In this document: positions 27,220-36,696 of the stretch, piece by piece
Position numbering within the stretch: position 1 is the first letter of the stretch
Layout: the number at the start of each line of letters is the position of its first letter
From: SAR86 cluster bacterium
GTDB lineage: Bacteria > Pseudomonadota > Gammaproteobacteria > Magnimaribacterales > Magnimaribacteraceae
NCBI GenBank assembly: GCA_023703575.1
Contig: CP097969.1
Span: forward strand, 963,517-1,027,516
Reading direction: 5' to 3'
Length of the DNA stretch: 64,000 nt
Translations under genes and position numbers: made by a program
The notes under the pieces: generated by a model
The model's database searches: none
Told to the model about the DNA's origin: nothing
Seen by the model: only the letters and a program-made list of their open reading frames with translations

Positions 27220-28666
27220 GATATCAAAAAATAAAACCTCTAAAGGTGCAGAAGAAATTTTACTAGCACAAATAAAACAGGAATTTACTACACCTGCAGA
27301 CGCGATTTCTGATTATCTAGAACTTGTAGAAAAAACACTCCTTGAAGCTCAAATCTCAATGGAAGACGAGATTGAGCAAATAAAATCAGGCTGCAAAAGA
27401 TTAATTGATCAATACGAAGAAGCATTTACAGAAAATACTGGCCCAAATGCAACTACTGTAAAGAAGACCCCCGAAGAATATTCTGAATTGAGACACAATT
27501 TAAGAACTCCTTTAAATGCAATTATCGGTTATAGCGAAATACTCATAGAGGACTTAGAAGATGACTTGAGCGAAGAATCTTTAAAAGATTTACAAAGTAT
27601 TATCGAGTTATCAAGAGAAACAGAAACGGCAATTGAAAACTTTGTTGATTATATTCGTGGAGAAGCCATTAAGACTTCGGAAGGAGATTCTCAGCTTGAA
27701 TCTGCTGAGTCACTATTTAAGTCTTTAGGAGATATTAACTATTCTCTTGAACTAGATGAAAGCCTCGAAGGGGCTGACATTTTAATCGTCGATGATAATA
27801 AAACAAATTGTGAGGTTCTTGAAAGACGTCTAACAATGCAAGGTTTACAATGCAGAACTGCCTATGACGGAACAACAGCCATCAAGAAAGTGGAGGAAAA
27901 ATTACCAGACTTAATTCTTCTTGATGTTATCCTTCCTGATATAAATGGACTTGAGCTTCTTAAGAAATTTAGAAGCGAGAATACCAGCGAGAATCTCCCC
28001 ATCATAATGGTTTCGGCATTCAATGATGTAGATGGTATTGCAAAATGCATTCAGCTAGGTGCACAAGACTATCTTCCAAAACCGCTTAATGGAACTATCT
28101 TACTTGCAAAGGTAATTTCGTCTTTAGAAAGAAAATTTTTTAGAGAAAGAGAGAAAGAGTTAGTAAATAAATTACACATACAGGCTACTACAGATCAATT
28201 GACAGGTATTTCAAATAGAAGAGTAGTCTTTGAAGAGCTCGAGAATTCATATGCTGAGTTACAATCTGGGCATAAAAAGGATTTCTCCGTAATAATGATT
28301 GATATTGATTTCTTCAAATCGGTTAATGACACATACGGACACTCAGGAGGAGATGAAGTCCTCAAGGCTATGGCGAATGTTTTAAAAAATTATGTAAGTG
28401 AACCTAATATAGTTGGAAGAATTGGTGGTGAAGAATTCCTTGCGGTAATATTTGATCAAGAAGATATAGAAGCCTACTGTGATAACTTGCGTAGGGAGAT
28501 TCATACCATAAAAGTTTTCTATGAAGATCATGAAATCTCCATAACTGCTAGTGGAGGCGTCGCAATTACTTCAGAGTCTGGAAACGCGTCAGATGTTATA
28601 AACAAAGCTGATGAAAGGCTGTATGATGCTAAGAAATCAGGAAGAGATAAATTTGTTATTAGTTAA
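27212..28666 (+). CDS. DHp-receiver-GGDEF protein, probable diguanylate cyclase
   Basis: The 484-residue product has an N-terminal histidine-kinase-like dimerisation domain with His95 in RHNLRTPLN but no ATPase domain. A receiver with Asp238 (LILLDVILPD) follows, then a C-terminal GGDEF domain with active-site GGEEF. The autoinhibitory RxxD usually five residues before GGEEF is absent. ATG at 27212 is chosen because the upstream in-frame start is a TTG inside the EAL gene. The DHp part may receive phosphate from another kinase, such as the convergent hybrid kinase. That link is inference. Confidence 0.87.
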   Translation: MDKISKNKTSKGAEEILLAQIKQEFTTPADAISDYLELVEKTLLEAQISMEDEIEQIKSGCKRLIDQYEEAFTENTGPNATTVKKTPEEYSELRHNLRTPLNAIIGYSEILIEDLEDDLSEESLKDLQSIIELSRETETAIENFVDYIRGEAIKTSEGDSQLESAESLFKSLGDINYSLELDESLEGADILIVDDNKTNCEVLERRLTMQGLQCRTAYDGTTAIKKVEEKLPDLILLDVILPDINGLELLKKFRSENTSENLPIIMVSAFNDVDGIAKCIQLGAQDYLPKPLNGTILLAKVISSLERKFFREREKELVNKLHIQATTDQLTGISNRRVVFEELENSYAELQSGHKKDFSVIMIDIDFFKSVNDTYGHSGGDEVLKAMANVLKNYVSEPNIVGRIGGEEFLAVIFDQEDIEAYCDNLRREIHTIKVFYEDHEISITASGGVAITSESGNASDVINKADERLYDAKKSGRDKFVIS

Positions 28667-28680
28667 GAGTGGAGATGTAG

Positions 28681-29043
28681 ATGGCAAAAATTTTGTATGT
28701 TGAAGATAACGAAATGAATAGAGATATGTTGTCAAGAAGATTACAGAGAAGAGATCACGAGATATTACTAGCATTTGATGGAAAAGAAGGGCTCGATATG
28801 ATGAAATCTGAAAAGCCTGATTTAGTCCTTATGGACATGGGTCTTCCCGTGATGGATGGATGGGAAGCAACAACAACAGCCAAAGGGGATCCAGAAATAA
28901 AAGATATACCAATAATAGCTCTAACCGCACATGCCTTGGAATCTGATAGAGTCAAAGCCTTAGATTGCGGTGCTGATGATTTCGATACTAAACCGGTAGA
29001 CTTCAAAAGGTTGCTGGAAAAAATTGAAGGACTTCTAGGATAA
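28681..29043 (+). CDS. Single-domain response regulator (receiver only)
   Basis: The 120-residue product is only a receiver domain. The acidic pocket is at VEDNE near the start, the phosphorylation Asp at residue 52 (LVLMDMGLPVMDG), and the conserved Thr and Lys fall in ALTAHAL and TKPVD. No output domain exists, so it likely acts by protein contact or as a phosphate shuttle, as DivK or CheY do. It follows the GGDEF gene by 14 bases and ends 5 bases from the convergent hybrid kinase. Confidence 0.92.
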   Translation: MAKILYVEDNEMNRDMLSRRLQRRDHEILLAFDGKEGLDMMKSEKPDLVLMDMGLPVMDGWEATTTAKGDPEIKDIPIIALTAHALESDRVKALDCGADDFDTKPVDFKRLLEKIEGLLG

Positions 29044-29048
29044 GATTC

Positions 29049-32030
29049 TTATTGATTGTAGATATTAGTAACTATAGTTGAGAGTTCGTCCATAGAAACC
29101 TCGTCTTTCTTAACCATTCCTGCCACATTCTTTTCAAGCATCTCTCTTTGTACTTCTGTTAAATCTTTACCTGAATATACAAGCACAGGTGCCCTTTCCG
29201 TTTCATTAAATTCCTTCATATAATTCTCTAAGAACTCAAATCCATCCATTCGTGGCATCTCTAGATCAAGAACAATCAAGTTAGGATTTTTATTTAGTTT
29301 TTCTAAGCCTTCTTTACCATCTTTGGCAGTATCAAATTTAAAGCCAGCATCACTTAGCATTCGAGACAGTAAATCACGAACATCGGTATCATCATCAATA
29401 ATTAGAACGGTTCCATCGTGATCAGTTAAAGAGATATGTTTAGATACCGTTTCCAAGAATAAATCTCTATTGATTGGTTTTGTTAAATAATCATCGGCTC
29501 CTAGTGATTGAGATAAAACATCTTGTGACAATTGGCTTACCATAACTACAGGCATTTCCTTTAGTTCAGGATCACTTTTACATTCCTTCAATATTGACCA
29601 TCCATCTCTTCCGGGCATCAAAACATCCAAAAGAAGTAACTTTGGTTTCATCTCTCTTACAATCTGCATACCCTTTTCACTATCTACAGCGCCTACTAGC
29701 TTTAAACCAATTTTTGATAGGGTTCTACGTATAAGATCATGCATAGCGACATCATCATCAATCAGAACTACTATCTTTTCTTCTTCTGTAAGTTTGTCGA
29801 TAGTATTACCTTGCTCTAATTCATCATAACCTTGAGGACATTCTCTTGGTACATATAATGTAAAGACTGATCCAACGCCGAGCTCACTGGTTACAATCAC
29901 ATCACCCCCCATCATCTCAGCTAATTTTTTAGTGATAGGCAGTCCAAGTCCTGTTCCGCCATGCTTCGCTGATGTTGATCTTTCAGCTTGTTCGTATTCT
30001 CTAAAGACTTTGCTTAAACCCTCTTCAGACATTCCTTCACCAGTATCTGATACAGAAAATCTGATCATCTCTACATCTTCCTCAAAAAAGGTATCTACAT
30101 CTAGGGTAACAGTACCATTTGAAGTAAATTTAAATCCATTACTCAAAAAGTTAGTCAGACATTGTCGAATTTTTGTTTCATCTTGAGTCATGGACCCAAG
30201 AGCATCTTCTAAATTAACTTTGAAACCATTGTCATTTGTAGCAGCAAGAGGGCCTGTAACATCCTTTATCGTATCAACCATCCCCTCTATCTCGAAACTA
30301 GTCAAGTACAGCTCCATTCTTCCAGCTTCTATCTTAGAAATATCTAGAATGTTGTTAATAAGAGATAACAGGTGACTTCCGGCTGAAGTGATTTTTTTTA
30401 GATCAGGAAGTAAATCATCATAACCAAGGTCCTCACAATCCTCTGCTAACATTTCTCCATAACCTAGGATGGCATTTAAGGGTGTTCTGAGTTCGTGGCT
30501 CATGTTAGCAAAAAATCTAGTTTTTTCTGCATTTGCATCCCTTGCTTCATCCCTAGAAGTCTCCATTTCACTCGTACGGGCAGAAATTAAAGCATTCACC
30601 TCATCCGACATTCTTGAGAAGGCTAAAGACATTAATTCAACTGAAGCTTCTTCATTACCTGCTCCATCACCTTCTTTGGCTAACTCGGTCATTTTCTTGA
30701 TATCTTCGAGAATAAGCTTCTGAGCATCACCTTCTAATTGATCGGCTAGGAAAGACATTTTTTCAATGATTACCCTATCTCTTTCTTTCCTTCTTTTTGC
30801 CTGTTGTTTTCTAATGTCTTCCATCTCCAAAAGATGACCTCTGTAACTGTGAAGAGCTGTAGAAAGGTGACCTACTTCATCATTTTTGGATGCTAAAAGT
30901 CCATGGCGTTCTGGCATCTTCTGAGAATGATCTCCTTGTGTTAAACCTTCTAAGACTGCAATTGCGCGTGTGATTCCTCCAAAAGTTCTATATGTAATGT
31001 AAGCAGTTAATCCGACAATGAATAAAATCATAAGAGCTGAAACAAAATAACTCCTTGCAAGAACTTCAGAAGCCCTTTCCATGGCTAACTTTTCATCTTT
31101 AAATATAAATAATTCTGCTTTATCTGACGATAAGTAAGTACTCAATGGAATTAAAGTAATAGAAGTTCCGAGATCAGAATCCTTCGAGCTGTGCCTGCTT
31201 CCATTTTCTGTCATCAACAAATTAGCTTTTTCTACGTTTTGAGAGTAATTCTCAATACCGAATCTTGACTCAGAGCTGAAATCATCTGATGAATAGTCTT
31301 CTTCAAGAGAAATCAGTCCTTCGGGAGTCTTGATACCTGTTCTGACCTCAAATTCATCTTCAAAAATCTCAATTGCCTTTCTCACATCCACTCCTAGAAT
31401 TATGTTGGCAAAAGTTTCTTGATTAACTTTTATGGGAAATGAATAAGTTTGATTTAAAGTAGCCGTTTGTACATTATCAGCATCCAATATCTTTAAGGTC
31501 GATTGTCTTGGTCTCTCTGATATATCTTTTATGTGAGAATCTAAATAAGAAAAAAATTCAGGTCTGGCTTTAGGACTACAGGCATCTATGCCAAGTAAAT
31601 CTAGTGCGCTTCCACAATAAAATCTTTGACCGTTTGGAAAGTAAGCCATTACAAAACTTAACTCGCCATCATCCAATTCCTCTTCAAATATATATTCAAT
31701 TAAGTACTGAAGATCACCAAGAGATCGGTTTTCTATAGTGTTGAAAATTGGATTCAAATAGTTACCTGAAGAATCAACTTCATCTACGAAAGTTTCATCA
31801 TCTGGATCCCAGATATCTCCTTTTTCTCCAAAACCCGGAAGCCAGCTTGCCATAGACTCGTAAGTACCATTGAAGGTTTGGTACCAAGCTGACTCATAAA
31901 GCACTACCAAGGATTCACCCGCAGCATCTTCTTGAATTGAGTCTCTACTGTCTGTAGAAAAATAGAAGACTACCGTTACTAGCAGATACCCTACTACCAC
32001 GAACAGCAGAAGTTGCAGTCTAATTGACAT
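29049..32030 (-). CDS. Membrane hybrid histidine kinase with two receiver domains
   Basis: The 993-residue product has TM helices at about 5-24 and 328-349 around a periplasmic sensor of about 300 residues. A HAMP region (about 350-405) and a helical linker follow. The HisKA domain carries His512 (MSHELRTPLN), and the ATPase domain shows DTGEGMS and GGTGLGLPI. Receiver 1 (about 753-867) has Asp802 and receiver 2 (about 873-993) has Asp922. Receiver 2 has a KKDEV lysine region rather than a standard KP pair. It lies opposite the EAL/GGDEF/receiver genes and is a candidate input for them. The sensed ligand is unknown. Confidence 0.92.
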   Translation of the reverse strand: MSIRLQLLLFVVVGYLLVTVVFYFSTDSRDSIQEDAAGESLVVLYESAWYQTFNGTYESMASWLPGFGEKGDIWDPDDETFVDEVDSSGNYLNPIFNTIENRSLGDLQYLIEYIFEEELDDGELSFVMAYFPNGQRFYCGSALDLLGIDACSPKARPEFFSYLDSHIKDISERPRQSTLKILDADNVQTATLNQTYSFPIKVNQETFANIILGVDVRKAIEIFEDEFEVRTGIKTPEGLISLEEDYSSDDFSSESRFGIENYSQNVEKANLLMTENGSRHSSKDSDLGTSITLIPLSTYLSSDKAELFIFKDEKLAMERASEVLARSYFVSALMILFIVGLTAYITYRTFGGITRAIAVLEGLTQGDHSQKMPERHGLLASKNDEVGHLSTALHSYRGHLLEMEDIRKQQAKRRKERDRVIIEKMSFLADQLEGDAQKLILEDIKKMTELAKEGDGAGNEEASVELMSLAFSRMSDEVNALISARTSEMETSRDEARDANAEKTRFFANMSHELRTPLNAILGYGEMLAEDCEDLGYDDLLPDLKKITSAGSHLLSLINNILDISKIEAGRMELYLTSFEIEGMVDTIKDVTGPLAATNDNGFKVNLEDALGSMTQDETKIRQCLTNFLSNGFKFTSNGTVTLDVDTFFEEDVEMIRFSVSDTGEGMSEEGLSKVFREYEQAERSTSAKHGGTGLGLPITKKLAEMMGGDVIVTSELGVGSVFTLYVPRECPQGYDELEQGNTIDKLTEEEKIVVLIDDDVAMHDLIRRTLSKIGLKLVGAVDSEKGMQIVREMKPKLLLLDVLMPGRDGWSILKECKSDPELKEMPVVMVSQLSQDVLSQSLGADDYLTKPINRDLFLETVSKHISLTDHDGTVLIIDDDTDVRDLLSRMLSDAGFKFDTAKDGKEGLEKLNKNPNLIVLDLEMPRMDGFEFLENYMKEFNETERAPVLVYSGKDLTEVQREMLEKNVAGMVKKDEVSMDELSTIVTNIYNQ

Positions 32031-32054
32031 ATTTGAGAGAAATACTAGAAAACT

Positions 32055-32447
32055 TTATTGTAGGTCAAAATTTAATCTTACTTGAACGTTGTTAGCTTTG
32101 ACAGATTGACCATTAAATGAAGGAGGCATATATACCCATTTTCGTACTGCTTTAATTGCAGATCTTTCAAAAACACCTTGAGGTGCGGCTTCAACAACAT
32201 AAGGATCTAAGACTGCTCCATCTGTATCAACATCAAATTCGACAACTACATAACCTTCTTTGCCTAGCCTCAAAGCTTTTCTAGGGAAAGAAGGTAACTT
32301 TGCATAATTTCTCTCAACAGTTATCTCTGTTTCGTCTTCTCCAACATATCCTATATCTGTAATTGCGGAGATGCTTGAAGCAAATATTACTGCCATAAAA
32401 ATAGCTAAGCCTCTTGCTGATAGTTTATAAACTTTATTTAAAGACAT
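32055..32447 (-). CDS. Small TonB C-terminal-domain protein
   Basis: The 130-residue product has an N-terminal membrane helix or signal peptide (about 11-29), a short linker, and a TonB C-terminal domain. Its pattern runs YPRKAL-like FPRKALRLGKEGYVVVEFDVDTDG, then an AIKAVRKWVYMPP stretch. No Pro-rich spacer of normal TonB is present and no exbBD lies adjacent, so it may not energise a receptor. It sits 24 bases upstream of the hybrid kinase gene on the same strand and may share its transcript. Confidence 0.8.
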   Translation of the reverse strand: MSLNKVYKLSARGLAIFMAVIFASSISAITDIGYVGEDETEITVERNYAKLPSFPRKALRLGKEGYVVVEFDVDTDGAVLDPYVVEAAPQGVFERSAIKAVRKWVYMPPSFNGQSVKANNVQVRLNFDLQ

Positions 32448-32505
32448 TATGGTTTACTCCTGTATATGTCTATATTATACACCTTTTATAAATCTTAAGA
32501 TCACA

Positions 32506-32931
32506 ATGAGTAAATCGAAGAAAGTAAAGCACTACTTAGCTGGACAGCGCTACTGGGAAGTGTTTGTAATTGATAAAGAGGAAACAGTAGGACATGCTTG
32601 CGAATTGATGGACAAAAATAGAATCGGAGCTTTGATCGTAGTTGATAAAAAAACTGATGTTGAACACAGTCATGTTATTGGAATAGTCACAGAAAGAGAT
32701 ATTGTCAAAACCATTTCGCATCATCTAGATAATATTGAAGATAGAACAGTTGATCAAATAATGACAAATTCTGTTGTCAGTACAACACCTGATGCAACAT
32801 CTGAAGAAGCTGTAAATTTAATGGTTGAAAATCAAATTAGACATTTAGCTGTTATGGAAGAGGATATATTGTTGGGCGTTATTTCAATGCGTGATCTTTT
32901 CTATTCATTGAATTACCTAAATAAGGAATGA
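32506..32931 (+). CDS. Two-CBS-domain protein
   Basis: The 141-residue product consists of paired CBS domains: the first around VGHACELMDKNRIGALIVVD, with GIVTERDIVKT, and the second around VSTTPDATSEEAVNLMVENQ with GVISMRDL. Such stand-alone pairs bind adenine nucleotides and regulate partners. ATG at 32506 is preferred over an upstream in-frame start at 32449, which gives a non-conserved leader overlapping the divergent promoter region. Its stop overlaps the start of the next gene by four bases, ATGA, suggesting coupling. Confidence 0.88.
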   Translation: MSKSKKVKHYLAGQRYWEVFVIDKEETVGHACELMDKNRIGALIVVDKKTDVEHSHVIGIVTERDIVKTISHHLDNIEDRTVDQIMTNSVVSTTPDATSEEAVNLMVENQIRHLAVMEEDILLGVISMRDLFYSLNYLNKE

Positions 32932-33329
32932 AAATTCTTTTTGCATGCATTGAAAACTCATGCAGAAGTCAAATAGCTGAAGCCTTAGCAAAAAATATTT
33001 CTCAAGGTGAGATTAAATTCTATAGTGCTGGCTCCAAACCTAGTGGTGTTGTAAATCCGATGGCAATAAAATTACTTCGCTCACAAGGGGTTCATTTATC
33101 AGATCACAAATCAAAACATGTTTCAGATTTTGAAGGTATAAAATTAGATTATCTAATTTTAATGGGGTGCGGAGACGAATGCCCTAATTTAGTTGCTGAT
33201 GAGAGAATTGAGTGGGATATTCCTGATCCTAAAGACATGGAAGAATCTGAATTTCTTAGAGTAATAGAGCAAATAAGATGTGAAGTACAAAAATTAATTG
33301 AAACTATCTATATCGAACATTCTCTCTAG
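32928..33329 (+). CDS. Arsenate reductase-like protein (low-molecular-weight phosphatase fold)
   Basis: The 133-residue product has the phosphate-binding loop with Cys7 (FACIENSCRSQIAEAL). A later Cys pair follows at 81 and 85 (MGCGDECP), then WDIPDPKD with the catalytic Asp. The three-cysteine layout fits the thioredoxin-linked ArsC branch, which reduces arsenate. No arsR or arsenite pump gene is next to it, so another oxyanion or a phosphatase role remains possible. It overlaps the CBS gene by 4 bases and the convergent oxidase by 26. Confidence 0.82.
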   Translation: MKILFACIENSCRSQIAEALAKNISQGEIKFYSAGSKPSGVVNPMAIKLLRSQGVHLSDHKSKHVSDFEGIKLDYLILMGCGDECPNLVADERIEWDIPDPKDMEESEFLRVIEQIRCEVQKLIETIYIEHSL

Positions 33330-34449
33330 AGAGTTCTTTTACAGATTTTACTCCCATCAATCTCATGTCACGTTCAATTTCTTGTTTCATCAGTTCTAAA
33401 GCCCTTTCTACTCCTTCTTGTCCAGCGGCTGCTAAGGCATATAAATAAAATCTACCTCCACCGACTGCCTTTGCTCCAAGTGAGAGTGCTTTCAACACAT
33501 GAGTGCCTCTTTGTATCCCGCTATCCATAATGACATCTATATCATCCCCTACTGCATCTACTATTTCTGCTAATTGATCAAAAGGTGACCTACTTCCATC
33601 TAATTGTCTTCCGCCATGATTAGAAATAACAATACCAGTACACCCTATTTCAACTGCTTTTCTTGCATCTTCGACACTCATGACACCTTTTAAGCAAAAT
33701 TGTCCATTCCAATATTCAACCATTTTTGCCACATCATCCCAACTTAAATTGGGGTCTAACATTTCAGTAAAGTATCTTCCAATTGAAATAGGCCCATCAG
33801 ACATATCTACATGATCGTCTAATTGAGGAAGTGAAAACTTCTCATGAGTTAAGTAATTTAAAGCCCACATTGGTTTAACTGCAAATTGAAAAATACCATT
33901 TAAGCTTAGCTTAAATGGAATAGAAAAGCCTGTTTTTAAATCTCTTTCTCTGTTTCCCCCTGTTATTGTATCGACAGTGAGCATCATGATATCGATATTC
34001 GCATTTTTGGCATTTTCCAACATCACTTTGTTAAGTTCTCTGTCTTTATGAAAGTAAAACTGGTAACACTGAGGTCCTGGGTATCTTTTCCTTACATCAG
34101 CGAGGCTCACAGTCCCAAGAGAGGAAACGCCAAATAGGGTTCCATATTTGTCTGCTGCAGCGGCTACTGCATTCTCTCCTTGATGATGGAATACTCTTTG
34201 CAATGCTGTTGGAGAGCAGTAAATTGGCATATCTAGTCTTTGACCCAAAATTTCAACTGACATGTCAATATCCTGAACACCTCGTAATACATTAGGAATT
34301 AGATCACAATCTTCAAAACTCTTTGTATTTCTATCATAGGTGCTCTCATCATCGGCTGCGCCGTCGATGTAATTGAAAATCGGACTGGGCAAGCGTCTAC
34401 GCGCTAACTCTCTGAAGTCAGTGAAACTATGGCAATCTTTCAAACGCAT
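33304..34449 (-). CDS. FMN-dependent 2-hydroxyacid oxidase/dehydrogenase (LldD family)
   Basis: The 381-residue TIM-barrel flavoprotein matches L-lactate dehydrogenase and glycolate oxidase. The Tyr in FNYIDGAADDE near residue 27, SPTALQRV, the YQFYFHKD strand, and the catalytic His in SNHGGRQLDG are all visible. A late FMN-phosphate loop reads DSGIQRGTHVLKAL. Substrate may be L-lactate, glycolate or another 2-hydroxy acid and is not fixed. No regulator or permease is adjacent. The C-terminus overlaps the convergent arsenate reductase gene. Confidence 0.88.
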   Translation of the reverse strand: MRLKDCHSFTDFRELARRRLPSPIFNYIDGAADDESTYDRNTKSFEDCDLIPNVLRGVQDIDMSVEILGQRLDMPIYCSPTALQRVFHHQGENAVAAAADKYGTLFGVSSLGTVSLADVRKRYPGPQCYQFYFHKDRELNKVMLENAKNANIDIMMLTVDTITGGNRERDLKTGFSIPFKLSLNGIFQFAVKPMWALNYLTHEKFSLPQLDDHVDMSDGPISIGRYFTEMLDPNLSWDDVAKMVEYWNGQFCLKGVMSVEDARKAVEIGCTGIVISNHGGRQLDGSRSPFDQLAEIVDAVGDDIDVIMDSGIQRGTHVLKALSLGAKAVGGGRFYLYALAAAGQEGVERALELMKQEIERDMRLMGVKSVKELSRENVRYR

Positions 34450-34497
34450 AACATTTGGATGTAAAATCCTACAAAAAGCTATTTTATTTCTAGAGTA

Positions 34498-35412
34498 TTA
34501 TTTTTTGCTTTCTTGTATAAGGGTAAAAGCCTTCATTGATTGGTCGCCACCCTGATAACAAAGAGTTGCATCTGCCATATCAGAAATTTGATCCCAACTT
34601 GATTCAATATTTTCAGCTGTCAATTCATCCCCAGTACCTAGATAGACACCTTTAGTTTCATGAATCATTACTCTTGTAAATACACCTGCACCTGCAGCGA
34701 TAATCACTCCAGTTGGGGCATCTTCGGAAACCATATAAGTTACAGCAGGAGTAACATATTCCGGCTTAATTTGTTCTATAACGTCTTCCGGCATCAAACT
34801 TTCCGTCATTCTTGTTCCCGCTAATGGCGCCAAAGTATTACACTTAACATTATACTTAGCTCCTTCAAGTTTAAGAGTATTCATTAGGCCAACTACACCC
34901 ATCTTTGCAGATCCATAATTAGTTTGACCAAAGTTACCATAAAGTCCACTAGATGAAGATGTCATAACTATTCTTCCATAGTTCTGTTCTTTCATTATTT
35001 CCCAAACCGCTTTAGTACAATTTACACTTCCCATGAGATGAACTTCCACAACCATTCGAAAATCTTGGTCTTCAACCTTTGAAAAACTTTTATCTCTAAG
35101 AATACCAGCATTGTTAACCAAGATATCAATACGACCATAGGCATCCATGGCTTGGTCAACCATTGCTTTAACCTGGTCTGCATCAGTAACACTAGCTCCA
35201 TTAGCTATTGCTTCACCACCGGCAGCCTTGATTTCTTCAACGACCATTTCTGCTGCAGTAGAGGAGCCATCATCAGATCCATCTACATTTCCACCCAAAT
35301 CATTAACTACAACCTTGGCGCCTCTTCGTGCCAGGTCCAACGCATGACATTTTCCTAATCCTCCACCTGCACCAGTTACGATTGCAACACGATCATTAAA
35401 TGTAATTGACAT
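34498..35412 (-). CDS. Short-chain dehydrogenase, MFE-2-like 3-hydroxyacyl-CoA dehydrogenase type
   Basis: The 304-residue product has the SDR cofactor motif TGAGGGLG, then LVNNAGILRDKSF and the catalytic Ser and YxxxK in SSSSGLYGNFGQTNYGSAK. The DLGG insertion after the second strand and the RDKSF stretch are like the hydroxyacyl-CoA dehydrogenase domain of multifunctional enzyme 2 in peroxisomal-type beta-oxidation. It is close to a thiolase-like gene and an FMN oxidase, consistent with acyl-CoA metabolism. Substrate chain length is not visible. Confidence 0.85.
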   Translation of the reverse strand: MSITFNDRVAIVTGAGGGLGKCHALDLARRGAKVVVNDLGGNVDGSDDGSSTAAEMVVEEIKAAGGEAIANGASVTDADQVKAMVDQAMDAYGRIDILVNNAGILRDKSFSKVEDQDFRMVVEVHLMGSVNCTKAVWEIMKEQNYGRIVMTSSSSGLYGNFGQTNYGSAKMGVVGLMNTLKLEGAKYNVKCNTLAPLAGTRMTESLMPEDVIEQIKPEYVTPAVTYMVSEDAPTGVIIAAGAGVFTRVMIHETKGVYLGTGDELTAENIESSWDQISDMADATLCYQGGDQSMKAFTLIQESKK

Positions 35413-35456
35413 AATATCTCCTCTTTATAAATTTAAGGCGCACATATTAACTTAAC

Positions 35457-36605
35457 CTAGTTTCTTTGTGAAAAGGCTTTTTCTATTCTATTTATAGCCT
35501 CTTCTAATATAGACTTAGGACATCCAAAGTTTAAACGCACGTAGTTTTTATCTCCAAACCAAGCGCCATCATAAACACCAACTCTTGCTTCATCTATAAA
35601 AAAATTGGCAGCATTATCTAATCCGGATTCGCTACAGTCTATCCATGCTAAGAATCCCGCCTCAGGTCCCTTTAAGGAGAGTCCATCTATATTATTTAAT
35701 CTTTCCATTAATAAATTTCTATTGGTTTTTAAATACTGTAGCAATTCTAAATACCACTCTTGAGCATCTCTATAAGCTGCTTCTGCAGCTACAAATGCAA
35801 TATTATCTATATGGGCAACAATACCTTTCGTATTCCTCTTGAAATCTTCTCTCAGTTCTGTATTGGGTATTATTGCAGCTGCAATGGGAAATCCTGCAAG
35901 ATTAAAGGTTTTGCAAGGTCCCATGATAGTAATAGAGTTATCTTCATTATATTTATTTAAACTTGCATATGGAATGTGCTTTAAACCTTCCTCTAAAATT
36001 AAATCAGAATGTATTTCGTCGCTACAAACAATAATATTTCTATCTTCACAAACTTTAGAAATTTCTTTTAATTCGCCTTCACTGAAAACAGTTCCACCTG
36101 GATTTTGAGGATTACATAGAAAAAATAACTTAGTATCATCTGTTAGAAGCGTTTCGATAGCTTCCATATCAAATTCGAGCCTTCCTTGAGAATCAAATAA
36201 ATGAGTTTTTATAAATCCCCTTTCCATATTTTCGGGTGCTTCAGTGAATGGAGCATAAATTGGAGAAGGAACCATAGCTATTTCTCCCGGTGCCAGAATA
36301 GTTTTACAAGTCACATTTAAACCCACAACTCCTCCTGGTATCCAGACAACCCAATCTTTTTGTATTGACCATCCAGAATTGTTTTTTACATTATCAACAA
36401 ATACATCAGTCAAATTACTTGGAATTTCAGAATAACCAAAAATTCCTTGAGATATTCTGTCAGACATAGCACTAGTTATTTCAGGAGGACAAATAAAGTC
36501 CATATCTGCTATCCACATGGGTATTACGTCAGCATTAGAGAACTTCAGCCACTTAGTGCTATGAGTTTCTTTTCTCGATATTATCTGGTCAAAATCATAT
36601 TTCAT
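35457..36605 (-). CDS. PatB/MalY-type PLP-dependent C-S lyase / aminotransferase
   Basis: The 382-residue fold-type I PLP enzyme has WIADMDF near the N-terminus, a GGVVGLN region, LCNPQNPGG, CSDEIHSDL and the PLP-binding Lys in MGPCKTFNLAGF. This pattern is typical of MalY/PatB cystathionine beta-lyases, which release homocysteine or other thiols. Classical transaminases differ in the first box. A role in methionine synthesis is likely but not shown. It stands 44 bases upstream of the SDR gene. Confidence 0.87.
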   Translation of the reverse strand: MKYDFDQIISRKETHSTKWLKFSNADVIPMWIADMDFICPPEITSAMSDRISQGIFGYSEIPSNLTDVFVDNVKNNSGWSIQKDWVVWIPGGVVGLNVTCKTILAPGEIAMVPSPIYAPFTEAPENMERGFIKTHLFDSQGRLEFDMEAIETLLTDDTKLFFLCNPQNPGGTVFSEGELKEISKVCEDRNIIVCSDEIHSDLILEEGLKHIPYASLNKYNEDNSITIMGPCKTFNLAGFPIAAAIIPNTELREDFKRNTKGIVAHIDNIAFVAAEAAYRDAQEWYLELLQYLKTNRNLLMERLNNIDGLSLKGPEAGFLAWIDCSESGLDNAANFFIDEARVGVYDGAWFGDKNYVRLNFGCPKSILEEAINRIEKAFSQRN

Positions 36606-36696
36606 AAATAAAAATCATATTACTCTAAATTTTGGTTGATACCTATTGCTCAGTGCTGTCTCAGTGGTTAGACTGCGATTCCCAATATTCTAAATT

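Noticed and set aside
36606-36696. Possible tRNA-like segment in the gap before the thiolase-like gene
   Set aside because: No acceptor pairing, T-loop or anticodon arm could be built.
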